This document shows positions 16,286-25,011 of a stretch of 64,000 nucleotides of DNA, piece after piece (position 1 is the stretch's first letter; each line of letters starts with the position of its first letter). Under the pieces are notes generated by a model, which made no database searches, was not told the origin of the DNA, and saw nothing but the letters and a program-made list of their open reading frames with translations. The translations under genes and the position numbers were made by a program. This stretch comes from Microbacterium sp. MF43. GTDB taxonomy: Bacteria > Actinomycetota > Actinomycetes > Actinomycetales > Microbacteriaceae. The DNA lies in the NCBI RefSeq assembly GCF_012847295.1, contig NZ_JABBDY010000003.1, forward strand, positions 620,001 to 684,000, in the 5' to 3' direction.

Positions 16286-17281
16286 TCAGCGCTCGCGCCC
16301 GGTCCACTCGCGCAGCCGCTCGAGCGGCCATGTCGTGACGATCCGATCGGGGGGCACGCCGATCTTCTCGGCACGCGCGGCCCCGTGGTCGATGAGCGAG
16401 AGCTGCCCGGGCGCATGGGCATCGGAGTCGATCGAGAAGAGGCATCCGATCTCCAGCGCCATCGTCATGAGGTCGTCGGGCGGATCCTGCCGCTCGGGGC
16501 GGGAGTTGATCTCGACCGCGACGCCGTGCGCGGCGCACGCCTCGAAGACGGGCCGGGCGTCGAAGGTCGACGGAGGCCTCGTGCCGCGAGAGCCCTCGAC
16601 CAGGCGACCCGTGACATGGCCGAGCACGTCGACGTGCGGATTCGAGGCGGCCGCCACCAGGCGCCGCGTCATCGGGCCGCGCTCCATGCGCAGCTTCGAG
16701 TGCGCCGACGCCACCACGATGTCGAGCTGGTCGAGCAGGTCGGGCTCCTGATCCAGCGCGCCATCGTCGAGGATGTCGACCTCGATGCCCGACAGCAGCG
16801 TGAAGCCGTCACCGCTCATGCCGGCGACGACCTCGAGCTGATCACGCAGCCGCTCGGGCGACAGGCCGTTGGCGACGCGCAGCCGGGGCGAGTGGTCGGT
16901 GAGCGCGAGATACTCGTGACCGAGCGCCCGGGCCGCGGCGACCATGAGATCGATCGAGGTGAGCCCGTCGGACCAGTCGCTGTGGGAGTGGAGGTCGCCG
17001 CGGAGGCTCCCCCGCAGTGCCGAGGCCGGCTGTACGCCCGCGCGCTCGCGCAGATCGGCCAGGTACGACGGCACTCCGCCGCCCAGCGCCTCCTGGATCA
17101 CGGCGAACGTGGAATCGCCGATCCCTTTGCGGCGGCGCAGGGATGGGGCATCCCGCAGCTGCTCGTCGCTGAGGCCGACGATGGCGTCCGCCGCCGCGCG
17201 GAACGCCTTGGACTTGTAGCGCGACGACCGCTCGCGTTCCAGCAGCGTCGCGATCTCGGTGAGGGCCTCGTGCGGATTCAT
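16286..17281 (-). CDS. PHP domain protein with N-terminal HhH region
   Basis: A 331-residue protein. The first 85 residues resemble the helix-hairpin-helix N-terminal region of PolX polymerases (helices, then RRRKGIGDSTFAVIQEAL). From residue 105 on there is a PHP phosphoesterase domain with GDLHSHSDWSDG, ALTDHS, SGIEVDIL and later HVDVLGHV, all metal-binding motifs. It thus looks like PolX without the polymerase fingers and palm. A DNA 3' repair nuclease or a histidinol-phosphatase-like role are both possible. The ATG at 17281 is chosen because the HhH helices start at residue 4. Confidence 0.83.
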   Translation of the reverse strand: MNPHEALTEIATLLERERSSRYKSKAFRAAADAIVGLSDEQLRDAPSLRRRKGIGDSTFAVIQEALGGGVPSYLADLRERAGVQPASALRGSLRGDLHSHSDWSDGLTSIDLMVAAARALGHEYLALTDHSPRLRVANGLSPERLRDQLEVVAGMSGDGFTLLSGIEVDILDDGALDQEPDLLDQLDIVVASAHSKLRMERGPMTRRLVAAASNPHVDVLGHVTGRLVEGSRGTRPPSTFDARPVFEACAAHGVAVEINSRPERQDPPDDLMTMALEIGCLFSIDSDAHAPGQLSLIDHGAARAEKIGVPPDRIVTTWPLERLREWTGRER

Positions 17282-17309
17282 GCGCGCGAGGCCCGAACGG
17301 CTGGCGTCG

Positions 17310-17810
17310 TCACGTGCCTGCACTCACGGCCGAGCGCTTGACCACTACGGGCACGGCGGCCAGCCGGTGGATCGCCCAGCCGAAGAGGATGGCGAGGACG
17401 CCCATGCCGGCCGCGAACAGGGCGACCCCGTAGGCGACGACGGAGGTGTACAGCGAGGCGCGGAGGAAGGACGCCTGCATCACGGTGGCGCGCACCGGGT
17501 CGTCCTGGGGCAACTCGGCGTACGTCTTCCCGCCCGATGCCTCGAGGGCGTGCTTGTTGATGACGTCGGCCTGGATGTAGGCGGTCACGGGGCCGGTGAC
17601 CTGCTGTCCCTGGAAGGCCGCTGCATCGTCGGGGATCGTGATGTTCTCGGCCGTCAGCTGCGTGGTGACGCCGATCCACGCGATGATGGCGACGACGACC
17701 AGCAGCACGCCCCCGATGATGCCGAGGATCCCCACCGCCTTGACGAATCCGACGCTCTTGGCGGGCGGTTCGATGACGTCTGCGGTAGCGGCGGCGGTCT
17801 GCTGGGTCAT
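17310..17810 (-). CDS. small membrane protein of unknown function
   Basis: A 166-residue protein with two clear membrane segments, one near residues 22-45 and one near 120-145, separated by an extracytoplasmic segment of about 70 polar residues. Homologues in Microbacteriaceae are often misnamed 'aromatic ring-opening dioxygenase LigA', but no dioxygenase feature is present. The start ATG is preceded by GGAGGA at the right distance. It lies 28 bases upstream of the PHP gene in the same direction and may be co-transcribed with it. Confidence 0.75.
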   Translation of the reverse strand: MTQQTAAATADVIEPPAKSVGFVKAVGILGIIGGVLLVVVAIIAWIGVTTQLTAENITIPDDAAAFQGQQVTGPVTAYIQADVINKHALEASGGKTYAELPQDDPVRATVMQASFLRASLYTSVVAYGVALFAAGMGVLAILFGWAIHRLAAVPVVVKRSAVSAGT

Positions 17811-17897
17811 GGCGTCCTCCAGGCGAGCGGTCGGTTCTGCGCCACGCTAGCGCCGCCGTGCGACGACGCGTAAGCCCCTCGCCGTGAGAACGCCCTG

Positions 17898-18959
17898 TCA
17901 GGCACCGAGATCGCGCGTGACCTGGACCCAGCGGTCGAGCGTCGTCGTGGCGGCGCCGGAGTCGATCGCCTCCGCCGCATCATCCCGCGCTTCGGCCAGG
18001 CGCTCGAGGATCGGCCGCTGGACCTGCGCGGCGTCCCGGAAAAGGCGGTAGGCCACGATTCCCGCGGCGGCATTGAGCAGCACGATGTCGCGCACCGGCC
18101 CCTCCTCACCGCCCAGCACGCGGCGCACGACCGCGGCGTTGTGCGCCGGATCCCCGCCGAGCAGGTCGTCGATATCGGCCAGCGGGATGCCGAGGTCGCG
18201 CGGGTCGAGGTCGTGCTCGTGGATGTCGCCGCGGCTCACTTCCCACAGCCGGCTGTGGCCCGTCGTGGTGAGCTCGTCGAGGCCGTCGTCGCCGCGGAAC
18301 ACCAGCGCCGTCGCGCCGCGGGTGCGGAAGACGCCGGTGATGAGCGGGACCCGGTCGAGGTGCGCCACGCCCACGGCGTTCGCCTCGGCGCGGGCCGGGT
18401 TGCACAGCGGGCCGAGGAAGTTGAAGACGGTCGGCACGCCGAGCTCGCTCCGCGTGGGACCGGCGTGCTTGAAGCCGGGGTGGAAGGCGGCCGCGAACGC
18501 GAAGGTGATCCCCGCGCGAGACAGTGCCTCGGCCACCGCCTCGGGAGGCAGGGACAGGTCGACGCCGAGGGCGCCCAGCACGTCGGACGACCCCGACGAC
18601 GAGCTCGCGGCCCTGTTGCCGTGCTTGACGACGGGGACGCCGGATGCCGCCGCGACGAGCGCCGACATGGTCGAGACGTTGACGGTTCCGAACCGGTCGC
18701 CACCCGTGCCGACGATGTCGAGGACGGCCGGGTCGACGCGCAGCGGCAAGGCCGCCTCGAGGATGGCGTCGCGGAAGCCGACGATCTCGTCGACGGTCTC
18801 CCCCTTGGCCCGCAGCGCGACGAGGAATCCCGCCAGCTGCGAGGGCGTCGCCGCGCCGGACATGATCTGCCGCATCGCCCAGGTCGACTCCGAGACGCTG
18901 AGGTCGCGTCGGTCCAGAAGCGTGGTGAGAACGTCCGGCCAGGTGTACAGCTCCGCCAT
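17898..18959 (-). CDS. trpD: anthranilate phosphoribosyltransferase
   Basis: A 353-residue enzyme of tryptophan synthesis that joins anthranilate and PRPP. The PRPP loop GTGGD (in [12 protein letters not shown]), the [22 protein letters not shown] stretch (one residue block of the anthranilate pocket) and a later FLGPLCNPA motif are all present. Other trp genes are not adjacent. The ATG at 18959 is chosen over one eleven codons upstream because a TAGGCT hexamer stands seven bases before it. It is divergent from ctaE. Confidence 0.95.
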   Translation of the reverse strand: MAELYTWPDVLTTLLDRRDLSVSESTWAMRQIMSGAATPSQLAGFLVALRAKGETVDEIVGFRDAILEAALPLRVDPAVLDIVGTGGDRFGTVNVSTMSALVAAASGVPVVKHGNRAASSSSGSSDVLGALGVDLSLPPEAVAEALSRAGITFAFAAAFHPGFKHAGPTRSELGVPTVFNFLGPLCNPARAEANAVGVAHLDRVPLITGVFRTRGATALVFRGDDGLDELTTTGHSRLWEVSRGDIHEHDLDPRDLGIPLADIDDLLGGDPAHNAAVVRRVLGGEEGPVRDIVLLNAAAGIVAYRLFRDAAQVQRPILERLAEARDDAAEAIDSGAATTTLDRWVQVTRDLGA

Positions 18960-18966
18960 ATGCAGA

Positions 18967-18972
18967 AGCCTA
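18967..18972 (-). promoter_or_regulatory. -10 hexamer for leaderless trpD mRNA
   Basis: TAGGCT on the minus strand with a seven-base spacer to the ATG at 18959. No ribosome binding site and no trp leader peptide or attenuator hairpin are seen upstream. Confidence 0.5.
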
Positions 18973-19069
18973 TCGACCGCAGCGAATCGCAATCGTTTCG
19001 TGACACTCCATCCCGCCGAGGGCGGTTCCGGGTCTTCACCGCGACTTCACGGCCCGCTCCCGGACTTCT

Positions 19070-19085
19070 CTTAGGCCCCCCTAAG
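19070..19085. promoter_or_regulatory. inverted repeat CTTAGG-CCCC-CCTAAG upstream of ctaE
   Basis: A perfect 6-bp inverted repeat with a four-base C spacer, centred about 77 bases before the ctaE start in the trpD-ctaE divergent region. The position suits an operator for the oxidase operon. It resembles no operator I can name. Confidence 0.4.
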
Positions 19086-19141
19086 TCGCGATCCAGCCAA
19101 ATAGGTGGCCCCCGATGCGAAACTCGTGCCCCTGAATCGGC

Positions 19142-19147
19142 CATAAT
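19142..19147 (+). promoter_or_regulatory. -10 hexamer CATAAT for ctaE
   Basis: CATAAT followed by seven bases and the GTG at 19155. It overlaps an in-frame ATG at 19146, so a leaderless message beginning at the GTG is the best reading. Confidence 0.5.
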
Positions 19148-19154
19148 GGGGAGC

Positions 19155-19790
19155 GTGACGACCTCCTCAGCGACCTACGCCCAGGCCATGCGGTCCGTCA
19201 AGCGGCCCGACCCGGTCGCCGTCGGCACCATCGTCTGGCTCGGCAGCGAGGTGATGTTCTTCGCGGGCCTCTTCGCGATCTACTTCACCCTGCGCAGCAC
19301 CTCGCCCGAACTCTGGGCCCAAGAGACTGCCCTGCTGAACATCCCGTACGCGACCGTCAACACGATCATCCTGGTGCTGTCGTCCGTCACGTGCCAGATG
19401 GGTGTGTTCGCGGCCGAGCGCTTCCAGCCCTACACCGTGAAGTCGAACAGCTTCTGGCAGCGCTGGGGCATGGTCGAGTGGTTCTGGCTGACCTTCGCGC
19501 TCGGCGCGATCTTCGTCTCCGGCCAGGTGTGGGAGTACGCCCAGCTCGTCGCCGAGGGCATGCCGATCGACGCGAACTCGTATGCGTCGGCGTTCTACCT
19601 CACGACCGGCTTCCACGCGCTCCACGTCACCGGCGGTCTCATCGCGTTCCTCCTCGTGATCGGCCGCGCCTACGCCGTCAAGAACTTCGGGCGCAAAGAG
19701 ATGACCTCCTCGATCGTGGTGTCGTACTACTGGCACTTCGTCGACGTCGTCTGGATCGCCCTGTTCCTCGTCATCTACTTCCTGAAATAA
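19155..19790 (+). CDS. ctaE: cytochrome c oxidase subunit III
   Basis: A 211-residue membrane subunit of the aa3 cytochrome c oxidase with five hydrophobic segments. Typical features are the first-helix segment [14 protein letters not shown], a conserved [13 protein letters not shown] stretch and the terminal [14 protein letters not shown]. Subunit III stabilises oxygen reduction in subunit I. It heads the ctaE-qcrC-qcrA-qcrB operon, the usual actinobacterial arrangement. The GTG at 19155 is preferred over ATG 19146 because the -10 hexamer overlaps the latter; the difference is three residues. Confidence 0.95.
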   Translation: MTTSSATYAQAMRSVKRPDPVAVGTIVWLGSEVMFFAGLFAIYFTLRSTSPELWAQETALLNIPYATVNTIILVLSSVTCQMGVFAAERFQPYTVKSNSFWQRWGMVEWFWLTFALGAIFVSGQVWEYAQLVAEGMPIDANSYASAFYLTTGFHALHVTGGLIAFLLVIGRAYAVKNFGRKEMTSSIVVSYYWHFVDVVWIALFLVIYFLK

Positions 19791-19810
19791 GAGCGGAGCT
19801 GATTCCCGAC

Positions 19811-20614
19811 ATGGCACGTGACACCCCGCGCCGCTCGAAAGGCCGCCGCAGCCCCTGGGCGGCAGCAGCACTCATCGGCATCGGCCTGCTGATCACCGGC
19901 GGCGTCTACGCCGGCGCATCCGCAGCCGTCGCCGCGACCACGACCGAGTCGACGGTGGCCAGTGCGTCGACCGTCGAGGACGGCGAGAGGCTGTTCCAGG
20001 CCAACTGCGCGACCTGCCACGGTCTGGACGTGCAGGGCACCAACGACGGGCCGTCGCTCTACGGCGTCGGCGAGCTCGCCGTGCACTTCCAGATGAGCAC
20101 GGGCCGCATGCCCCTGCAGATGCAGGGACCGCAGGCGCCCCAGAAGCCCGTTCAGTTCACCGACGAGCAGATCGCGGCGGTCGGCGCCTACATCCAGAGC
20201 ATCGCCCCGGGCCCGTCCTTCCCCGACGACGAGGTGCTCGACGGCGAGGGCAACGCGTCCGAGGGCGGCGAGCTGTTCCGCATCAACTGCGCGATGTGCC
20301 ACAACGTCGCCGGTGCCGGTGGCGCGCTGACCGAGGGCAAGTACGCTCCCGCGCTGTACAACACCTCGGCGCTGAACATGTATGCCGCGATGGTGACGGG
20401 CCCGCAGAACATGCCGGTCTTCAACGACATGACCCTGACGGTCGAGGAGAAGCGCGACATCATCACGTACCTGCTCTTCCTGCAGGACACCACGTCGCCC
20501 GGCGGATTCACGCTCGGCTCGCTCGGCCCCGTCTCCGAGGGCCTCTTCATCTGGATCTTCGGCATCGGCGCTCTGATCGCCATCACCGTGTGGATCACGG
20601 CGAAATCCAACTGA
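19811..20614 (+). CDS. qcrC: cytochrome bc1 complex diheme cytochrome c subunit
   Basis: A 267-residue diheme cytochrome c1 equivalent of the actinobacterial bcc complex. There is an N-terminal membrane anchor (about residues 15-40), then two class I cytochrome c domains, each with one heme site: CATCH and, about 95 residues later, CAMCH. A C-terminal membrane helix ends the protein. It passes electrons from the Rieske centre directly to the CuA site of aa3 oxidase in the bcc-aa3 supercomplex, replacing soluble cytochrome c. It starts 20 bases after ctaE. Confidence 0.95.
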   Translation: MARDTPRRSKGRRSPWAAAALIGIGLLITGGVYAGASAAVAATTTESTVASASTVEDGERLFQANCATCHGLDVQGTNDGPSLYGVGELAVHFQMSTGRMPLQMQGPQAPQKPVQFTDEQIAAVGAYIQSIAPGPSFPDDEVLDGEGNASEGGELFRINCAMCHNVAGAGGALTEGKYAPALYNTSALNMYAAMVTGPQNMPVFNDMTLTVEEKRDIITYLLFLQDTTSPGGFTLGSLGPVSEGLFIWIFGIGALIAITVWITAKSN

Positions 20615-20648
20615 ACTCACTGATACGCAAGAACTGACGAGGAGCAGC

Positions 20649-21728
20649 ATGGCACACGAGGACGACCCGCTCGAGCACGAGAGGGCTTCCTGGAAGCCCT
20701 CCCCCGGGCTCGCCGTCGCGGTCACCGACCCGGTGCACAACCCGGAGCTCCCGCCGCACCGCGAGCGGATCACCGACCAGGATCCGGCCGCCATGAAGCG
20801 GGCTGTCCGCACGGTCTACACGCTCTTCTACATCTCGATCGCCGGGAGCATCTGGGCCATCGCGGCCTACATGCTCTTCCCCATCGAGAGCGGCCGGATG
20901 ATCGACATCCGGAACAACAACCTGTTCATCGGCCTCGGCATCGCGCTCGCGCTGCTCGCCATCGGCATCGGCGCGATCCACTGGTCGAAGGCCGTGATGT
21001 CCGACAAGGAGTACGTCGAGCCGCGTCACGCCACGCGCGGTCGCGACACGACCCGAGCCGCGGCGATCCAGGCGTTCGCGGACGCCAACGAGGAGTCGGG
21101 CTTCGGCCGGCGGGCGATGATCCGCAACTCGCTGATCGCGGCCCTCGTCGCCTCGGTCGCTCCCGCGATCGTCCTCTTCCGCGGTCTCGCGCCTCAGGAC
21201 ACCCCCGAGCACCCGCACGGCGGCGACCCCGTCTACCTCCTCAGCCACACGATGTGGAAGGAGGGCACGCGCCTCGCACACGACCCGACGGGTGAGCCGA
21301 TCCGCGCCGCGGACGTGACGCTCGGCTCGGCCGTGCACGTCATCCCCGAGGACCTCGCCGATATCTCGCACTCCGACGGCTACCTCGAGGAGAAGGCCAA
21401 GGCGATCGTCCTCCTCATGCGCCTGCTCCCCGAGCAGATCACCGAATCGCCCGAGCGCGCGGACTGGTCCTACGACGGCATCGTCGCGTACTCCAAGGTC
21501 TGCACCCACGTCGGATGCCCCGTCGCGCTGTACGAGCAGCAGACTCACCACCTGCTGTGCCCCTGCCACCAGTCGCAGTTCGATGTCACCGACGCCGCGA
21601 AGGTCATCTTCGGACCCGCCGCCCGTCCGCTGCCGCAGCTGCCGATCACCGTCGACGACGAGGGTTACCTGATCGCGCGCAGCGACTTCACCGAGCCCGT
21701 CGGCCCGAGCTTCTGGGAGCGTCACTGA
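20649..21728 (+). CDS. qcrA: ubiquinol-cytochrome c reductase Rieske iron-sulfur subunit
   Basis: A 359-residue Rieske protein with three N-terminal membrane helices (around residues 55-80, 95-115 and 155-175), as in other actinobacteria, where the classical subunit has only one. The [2Fe-2S] site is complete: CTHVGC and, 15 residues on, CPCHQS. It takes electrons from menaquinol and hands them to QcrC. A strong AGGAG precedes the ATG. It ends two bases before the ATG of qcrB. Confidence 0.95.
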   Translation: MAHEDDPLEHERASWKPSPGLAVAVTDPVHNPELPPHRERITDQDPAAMKRAVRTVYTLFYISIAGSIWAIAAYMLFPIESGRMIDIRNNNLFIGLGIALALLAIGIGAIHWSKAVMSDKEYVEPRHATRGRDTTRAAAIQAFADANEESGFGRRAMIRNSLIAALVASVAPAIVLFRGLAPQDTPEHPHGGDPVYLLSHTMWKEGTRLAHDPTGEPIRAADVTLGSAVHVIPEDLADISHSDGYLEEKAKAIVLLMRLLPEQITESPERADWSYDGIVAYSKVCTHVGCPVALYEQQTHHLLCPCHQSQFDVTDAAKVIFGPAARPLPQLPITVDDEGYLIARSDFTEPVGPSFWERH

Positions 21729-21730
21729 TC

Positions 21731-23581
21731 ATGACCACCACGCACCCCTCCGAGAACCTGACTCGGGAGCCGGCGTCGTACGCAGAGCCCGCGGGCACGC
21801 GCGACAAGCCGCTCGGCGGACGTTTCGTCGGCGCCGCCTCGAACTACATCGACGAGCGCACCAGCCTGTCGGGCTTCGTCAAGGAGCTCGGCCGGAAGAT
21901 CTTCCCCGACCACTGGTCGTTCATGCTCGGCGAGATCGCGCTGTGGAGCTTCGTCGTCGTGCTTCTCACGGGCACGTTCCTGACGTTCTTCTTCCAGGCC
22001 TCCATGGTCGAGACGCACTACCACGGCGCCTACCTCCCCATGCGCGGCATCGAGATGTCCGCCGCCATGGCCTCGACGCTCGAGATCTCGTTCGACCTGC
22101 GCGGCGGTCTCCTGGTGCGCCAGATGCACCACTGGGCGGCGCTCGTCTTCGTCGCCGGCATCGGCGTGCACATGCTCCGCGTGTTCTTCACCGGCGCGTT
22201 CCGCAAGCCGCGCGAGCTCAACTGGGTGATCGGGTTCATCCTCTTCATCCTCGCGATGGGCGAGGGCTTCACCGGGTACTCGCTCCCCGACGATGTTCTC
22301 TCGGGCAACGGCCTGCGCATCATCGACGGCATGGTCAAGGGCATCCCGCTGATCGGCACGTGGACCTCGTTCCTCCTGTTCGGCGGCGAGTTCCCGGGTA
22401 CCGCCATCGTGGGGCGCCTCTACTCCCTGCACATCCTGCTGCTCCCGGCGATCCTCGTCGGCCTGCTGGTGCTGCACCTGATGCTCATGGTGATCAACAA
22501 GCACACGCAGTTCGCTGGTGCCGGCCGCACCAACAGCGTCGTCGTCGGCTACCCGATGATGCCCGTCTACATGTCGAAGATGGGTGGCTTCCTCTTCATC
22601 ACGTTCGGCTTCATCGCGCTGATCGCGGCCCTGTTCACGATCAACCCGATCTGGAACTACGGTCCGTACGACCCGTCGCCGGTCTCGGCGGGAACGCAGC
22701 CGGACTGGTACATCGGCTTCGCGGATGGCGCTCTGCGACTCATTCCGCCGGGCTGGGAGTTCGTGTTCCTCGGCCACACGTGGTCGTTCAACATCCTGGT
22801 CCCCCTCGTCGGACTCGGCGTGTTCATCCTCGTCGTGCTGATCTACCCCTTCATCGAGGCGTGGGTCACCGGAGACAAGCGTGAGCACCACATCGCCGAG
22901 CGTCCCCGCAACGCGGCCACCCGCACGGCGATCGGCGCCGCGGGAGTCACGTTCTACGCCGTGCTGTGGGCCGCCGCAGCGTCCGACATCATCGCGACGC
23001 ACTTCTGGCTCACCATGGAGGGGGTCATCCACACCCTCCAGGCGCTCCTCTTCGTCGGTCCTGTCGTCGCCTACTTCGTGACGAAGCGCATCTGCATCGC
23101 GCTTCAGCGGAAGGACCGCGAGATCGCGCTGCACGGGTACGAGTCCGGTCGCATCGTGCGCCTCCCCGGCGGCGAGTACATCGAGGTTCACCAGCCTGTC
23201 GACGACTACGAGCGCTACAAGCTCGTCGGGTTCGAGACGTACGAACCGCTGGTCGTGCGCCCGAACGCGAAGGGCCGTATCCCGTGGCACGAGAACCTCC
23301 GCGCGGCCTTCTCGCGCTGGTTCTTCGAGGACCGGCTCACGCCGGTCACCCAGGCAGAACTCGACGCGGCGCTGGCCCACCAGCACCACGAGCTCGACCA
23401 CATCGCCGCGGAGGAAGACGCCGAGCTGCAGGCCGCTCACGAGCGCGCCGGCGTGCCCGACGCGCCTCACACGCCGATCGACGACGGTCGCAATTCCGAG
23501 ACCGCCGTCCGTCCGTCGAACGTGATCGTTCCCGAGACCGGCGAAAAGAAACGCAATCGCGAGAAGGAGTCCAACCAGTAG
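21731..23581 (+). CDS. qcrB: cytochrome bc1 complex cytochrome b subunit
   Basis: A 616-residue cytochrome b with about nine hydrophobic helices and a long cytoplasmic C-terminal tail of roughly 150 charged residues, longer than mitochondrial cytochrome b but usual in actinobacteria. The heme-binding histidines are visible in RQMHHWAALVF and in SLHILLLPAIL...LHLMLM. The menaquinol site lies around the PPD/PDW equivalent (AGTQPDWYIGF). It is the last gene of the operon and is followed by a large GC-rich hairpin. The frame is open upstream, but the ATG at 21731 is two bases after qcrA. Confidence 0.95.
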   Translation: MTTTHPSENLTREPASYAEPAGTRDKPLGGRFVGAASNYIDERTSLSGFVKELGRKIFPDHWSFMLGEIALWSFVVVLLTGTFLTFFFQASMVETHYHGAYLPMRGIEMSAAMASTLEISFDLRGGLLVRQMHHWAALVFVAGIGVHMLRVFFTGAFRKPRELNWVIGFILFILAMGEGFTGYSLPDDVLSGNGLRIIDGMVKGIPLIGTWTSFLLFGGEFPGTAIVGRLYSLHILLLPAILVGLLVLHLMLMVINKHTQFAGAGRTNSVVVGYPMMPVYMSKMGGFLFITFGFIALIAALFTINPIWNYGPYDPSPVSAGTQPDWYIGFADGALRLIPPGWEFVFLGHTWSFNILVPLVGLGVFILVVLIYPFIEAWVTGDKREHHIAERPRNAATRTAIGAAGVTFYAVLWAAAASDIIATHFWLTMEGVIHTLQALLFVGPVVAYFVTKRICIALQRKDREIALHGYESGRIVRLPGGEYIEVHQPVDDYERYKLVGFETYEPLVVRPNAKGRIPWHENLRAAFSRWFFEDRLTPVTQAELDAALAHQHHELDHIAAEEDAELQAAHERAGVPDAPHTPIDDGRNSETAVRPSNVIVPETGEKKRNREKESNQ

Positions 23582-23597
23582 GTCGGATCGATTCGAT

Positions 23598-23646
23598 CGG
23601 ATGCCCCGGCACCGCGCCCCTCGAGGCGCCGGTGCCGGGGCATCCG
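23598..23646 (+). terminator. large hairpin after qcrB
   Basis: A perfect stem of about 17 base pairs: CGGATGCCCCGGCACCG paired with its reverse complement ending at 23646, with a 15-base GC-rich loop. It starts 17 bases after the qcrB stop. No T-run follows, as is common for actinobacterial terminators. The outer arms contain the over-represented GGATGCC/GGCATCC word. Confidence 0.65.
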
Positions 23647-23734
23647 CCATTGGTCCCTGGGGCGCGCGACCAGGGTCGGCAGGATTCCGTGGAGGCTTGA
23701 CCGCGGTGCGACTCCGACGCAGGGGCCAGGGTCG

Positions 23735-23740
23735 TAGCGT
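23735..23740 (+). promoter_or_regulatory. -10 hexamer for leaderless rhodanese mRNA
   Basis: TAGCGT followed by GGACAC and the ATG at 23747. A TTGACC at 23697-23702 is too far upstream (32 bases) to serve as its -35 box. Confidence 0.55.
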
Positions 23741-23746
23741 GGACAC

Positions 23747-24175
23747 ATGACGTCAGCTCTCGACTACTTCTCCGCCAAGCTCGCCCTCGAGACGGATGCC
23801 TCGGACGTCTATGCCGCGCAGAAGGCCGGTGGGCGCTTCGTACTCGTCGACGTGCGCGGCGACGAGGCGTGGGCGCAGGGGCGCATCGTGGGGGCAGTCC
23901 ACATGCCCTACGCGCAGATCGCCGAGCGTGCGCCGCGCGAGCTCGATCCGTCCGTTCCCGTGGTCGTCTACTGCTGGAGCCCGGGCTGCAACGCGGGCGC
24001 CAAGGGCGCCCTGGAGTTCGCCAAGATCGGCTACAGCGTGAAGGAGATGATCGGAGGCTATGAGTACTGGATCCGCGAAGGGCAGCCGACCGAGAACGAC
24101 CAGGGAGCACTCCCCCGCACGTTCGACCCGCAGGTGATGGTGGTACGTGACAATGCCGCGCTCGGCGGTGCGTGA
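23747..24175 (+). CDS. rhodanese-like domain protein
   Basis: A 142-residue single rhodanese domain. The active-site loop is CWSPGCNAG, with the catalytic Cys as the first residue of the loop after the VVVYCWS strand. It may transfer sulfur from thiosulfate or act as a persulfide carrier; substrate is unknown. It is a monocistronic gene between the two arms of the respiratory locus, convergent with the PP2C gene. A role linked to the oxidase or to Fe-S supply is possible but only by position. Confidence 0.88.
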   Translation: MTSALDYFSAKLALETDASDVYAAQKAGGRFVLVDVRGDEAWAQGRIVGAVHMPYAQIAERAPRELDPSVPVVVYCWSPGCNAGAKGALEFAKIGYSVKEMIGGYEYWIREGQPTENDQGALPRTFDPQVMVVRDNAALGGA

Positions 24176-24196
24176 CCGCGTGGTCGCAGGCGCCGG

Positions 24197-25009
24197 TCAG
24201 GCGTATTCGAGGCCCTCGGTGAACCGCTGGGCCGCCGCACCGTAGAAGGAGGCGTCGGGCCGATCCGAGAAGGACTGCACAGCCCCGACCTCGACATCGC
24301 AGACGACCACCGTGACGTTGTCGCGCGTCCCGGCGCGGATCGCCACGCCGACGGCGGATGCGGCGGCGACCGCAGCATCAGGCGCCGACACCGCGTCGGC
24401 GATGTCGCCCAGCGGAACGTAGTCACTCAGCCCGTCGCTGCACAGCACCCAACGGTCGCCATGGCGCGCGTCGTGTTCGACGACCACTGCCCCATCGCGC
24501 TCCGCTCCCGAGAGCGAGGCCGTGATGAGGTTGCGACGCGGATGCGAGATCGCCTCCTCGGGCCCGACGAGACCCAGGTCCACGAGCGCCTGGACGTAGG
24601 AGTCGTCGCGCGTCTGCTGCGTGAGCGTGCCGGCGCGCAGGAGATACGCACGGGAATCGCCGGTGTGCGCCAGCAGCACGGAGTCGTTCTCCGATACGAA
24701 GATGCCCGTGAAGGTCGTCGCCATCCCGTGGAGAGACGGATCCCGTTCGACGTGTGCTCGCAGGTCCCAATTCGCCTCACGAACGCTGACGGCGAGCGTC
24801 TGGGCATCCACGGTTCCGATACGCCCGGCGGCGAGCCGGTGCACGAACGCCGCAGATGCGAGGTCGCCAGCCGGTCCGCCTCCGACGCCATCCGCCACTG
24901 CACCACCCCAGGGTGCCGTGAAGGCGGCGTCCTGGTTCACGGTGCGGTGAGGCCCGATGTCGGACACCGCAGCGGCGCGCAGCCGCACGCGCGAGGGGCG
25001 CAGCGCCAC
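24197..25009 (-). CDS. PP2C-family serine/threonine phosphatase
   Basis: A 270-residue soluble PP2C phosphatase that should remove phosphate from Ser/Thr residues using two Mn/Mg ions. Metal-binding motifs are RTVNQDA, VADGVGG, HTGDSRAYL and the later CSDGLSDYV and DNVTVVV. Unlike the membrane-bound PstP it has no transmembrane segment. The GTG at 25009 lies two bases after the ctaF stop, so it is the last gene of the ctaC-ctaD-ctaF transcript; the open frame continues to 25162 inside ctaF. The PASTA kinase at 61535 is a possible partner in the same signalling network. Confidence 0.87.
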   Translation of the reverse strand: MALRPSRVRLRAAAVSDIGPHRTVNQDAAFTAPWGGAVADGVGGGPAGDLASAAFVHRLAAGRIGTVDAQTLAVSVREANWDLRAHVERDPSLHGMATTFTGIFVSENDSVLLAHTGDSRAYLLRAGTLTQQTRDDSYVQALVDLGLVGPEEAISHPRRNLITASLSGAERDGAVVVEHDARHGDRWVLCSDGLSDYVPLGDIADAVSAPDAAVAAASAVGVAIRAGTRDNVTVVVCDVEVGAVQSFSDRPDASFYGAAAQRFTEGLEYA

Positions 25010-25011
25010 GA

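Noticed and set aside
17310-17810. Ring-opening dioxygenase (LigA) annotation
   Set aside because: The protein is a two-helix membrane protein with no LigA feature; the name is a common database error.
21722-23746. 674-codon minus-strand frame opposite qcrB
   Set aside because: Charged low-complexity antisense frame; qcrB on the plus strand is certain.
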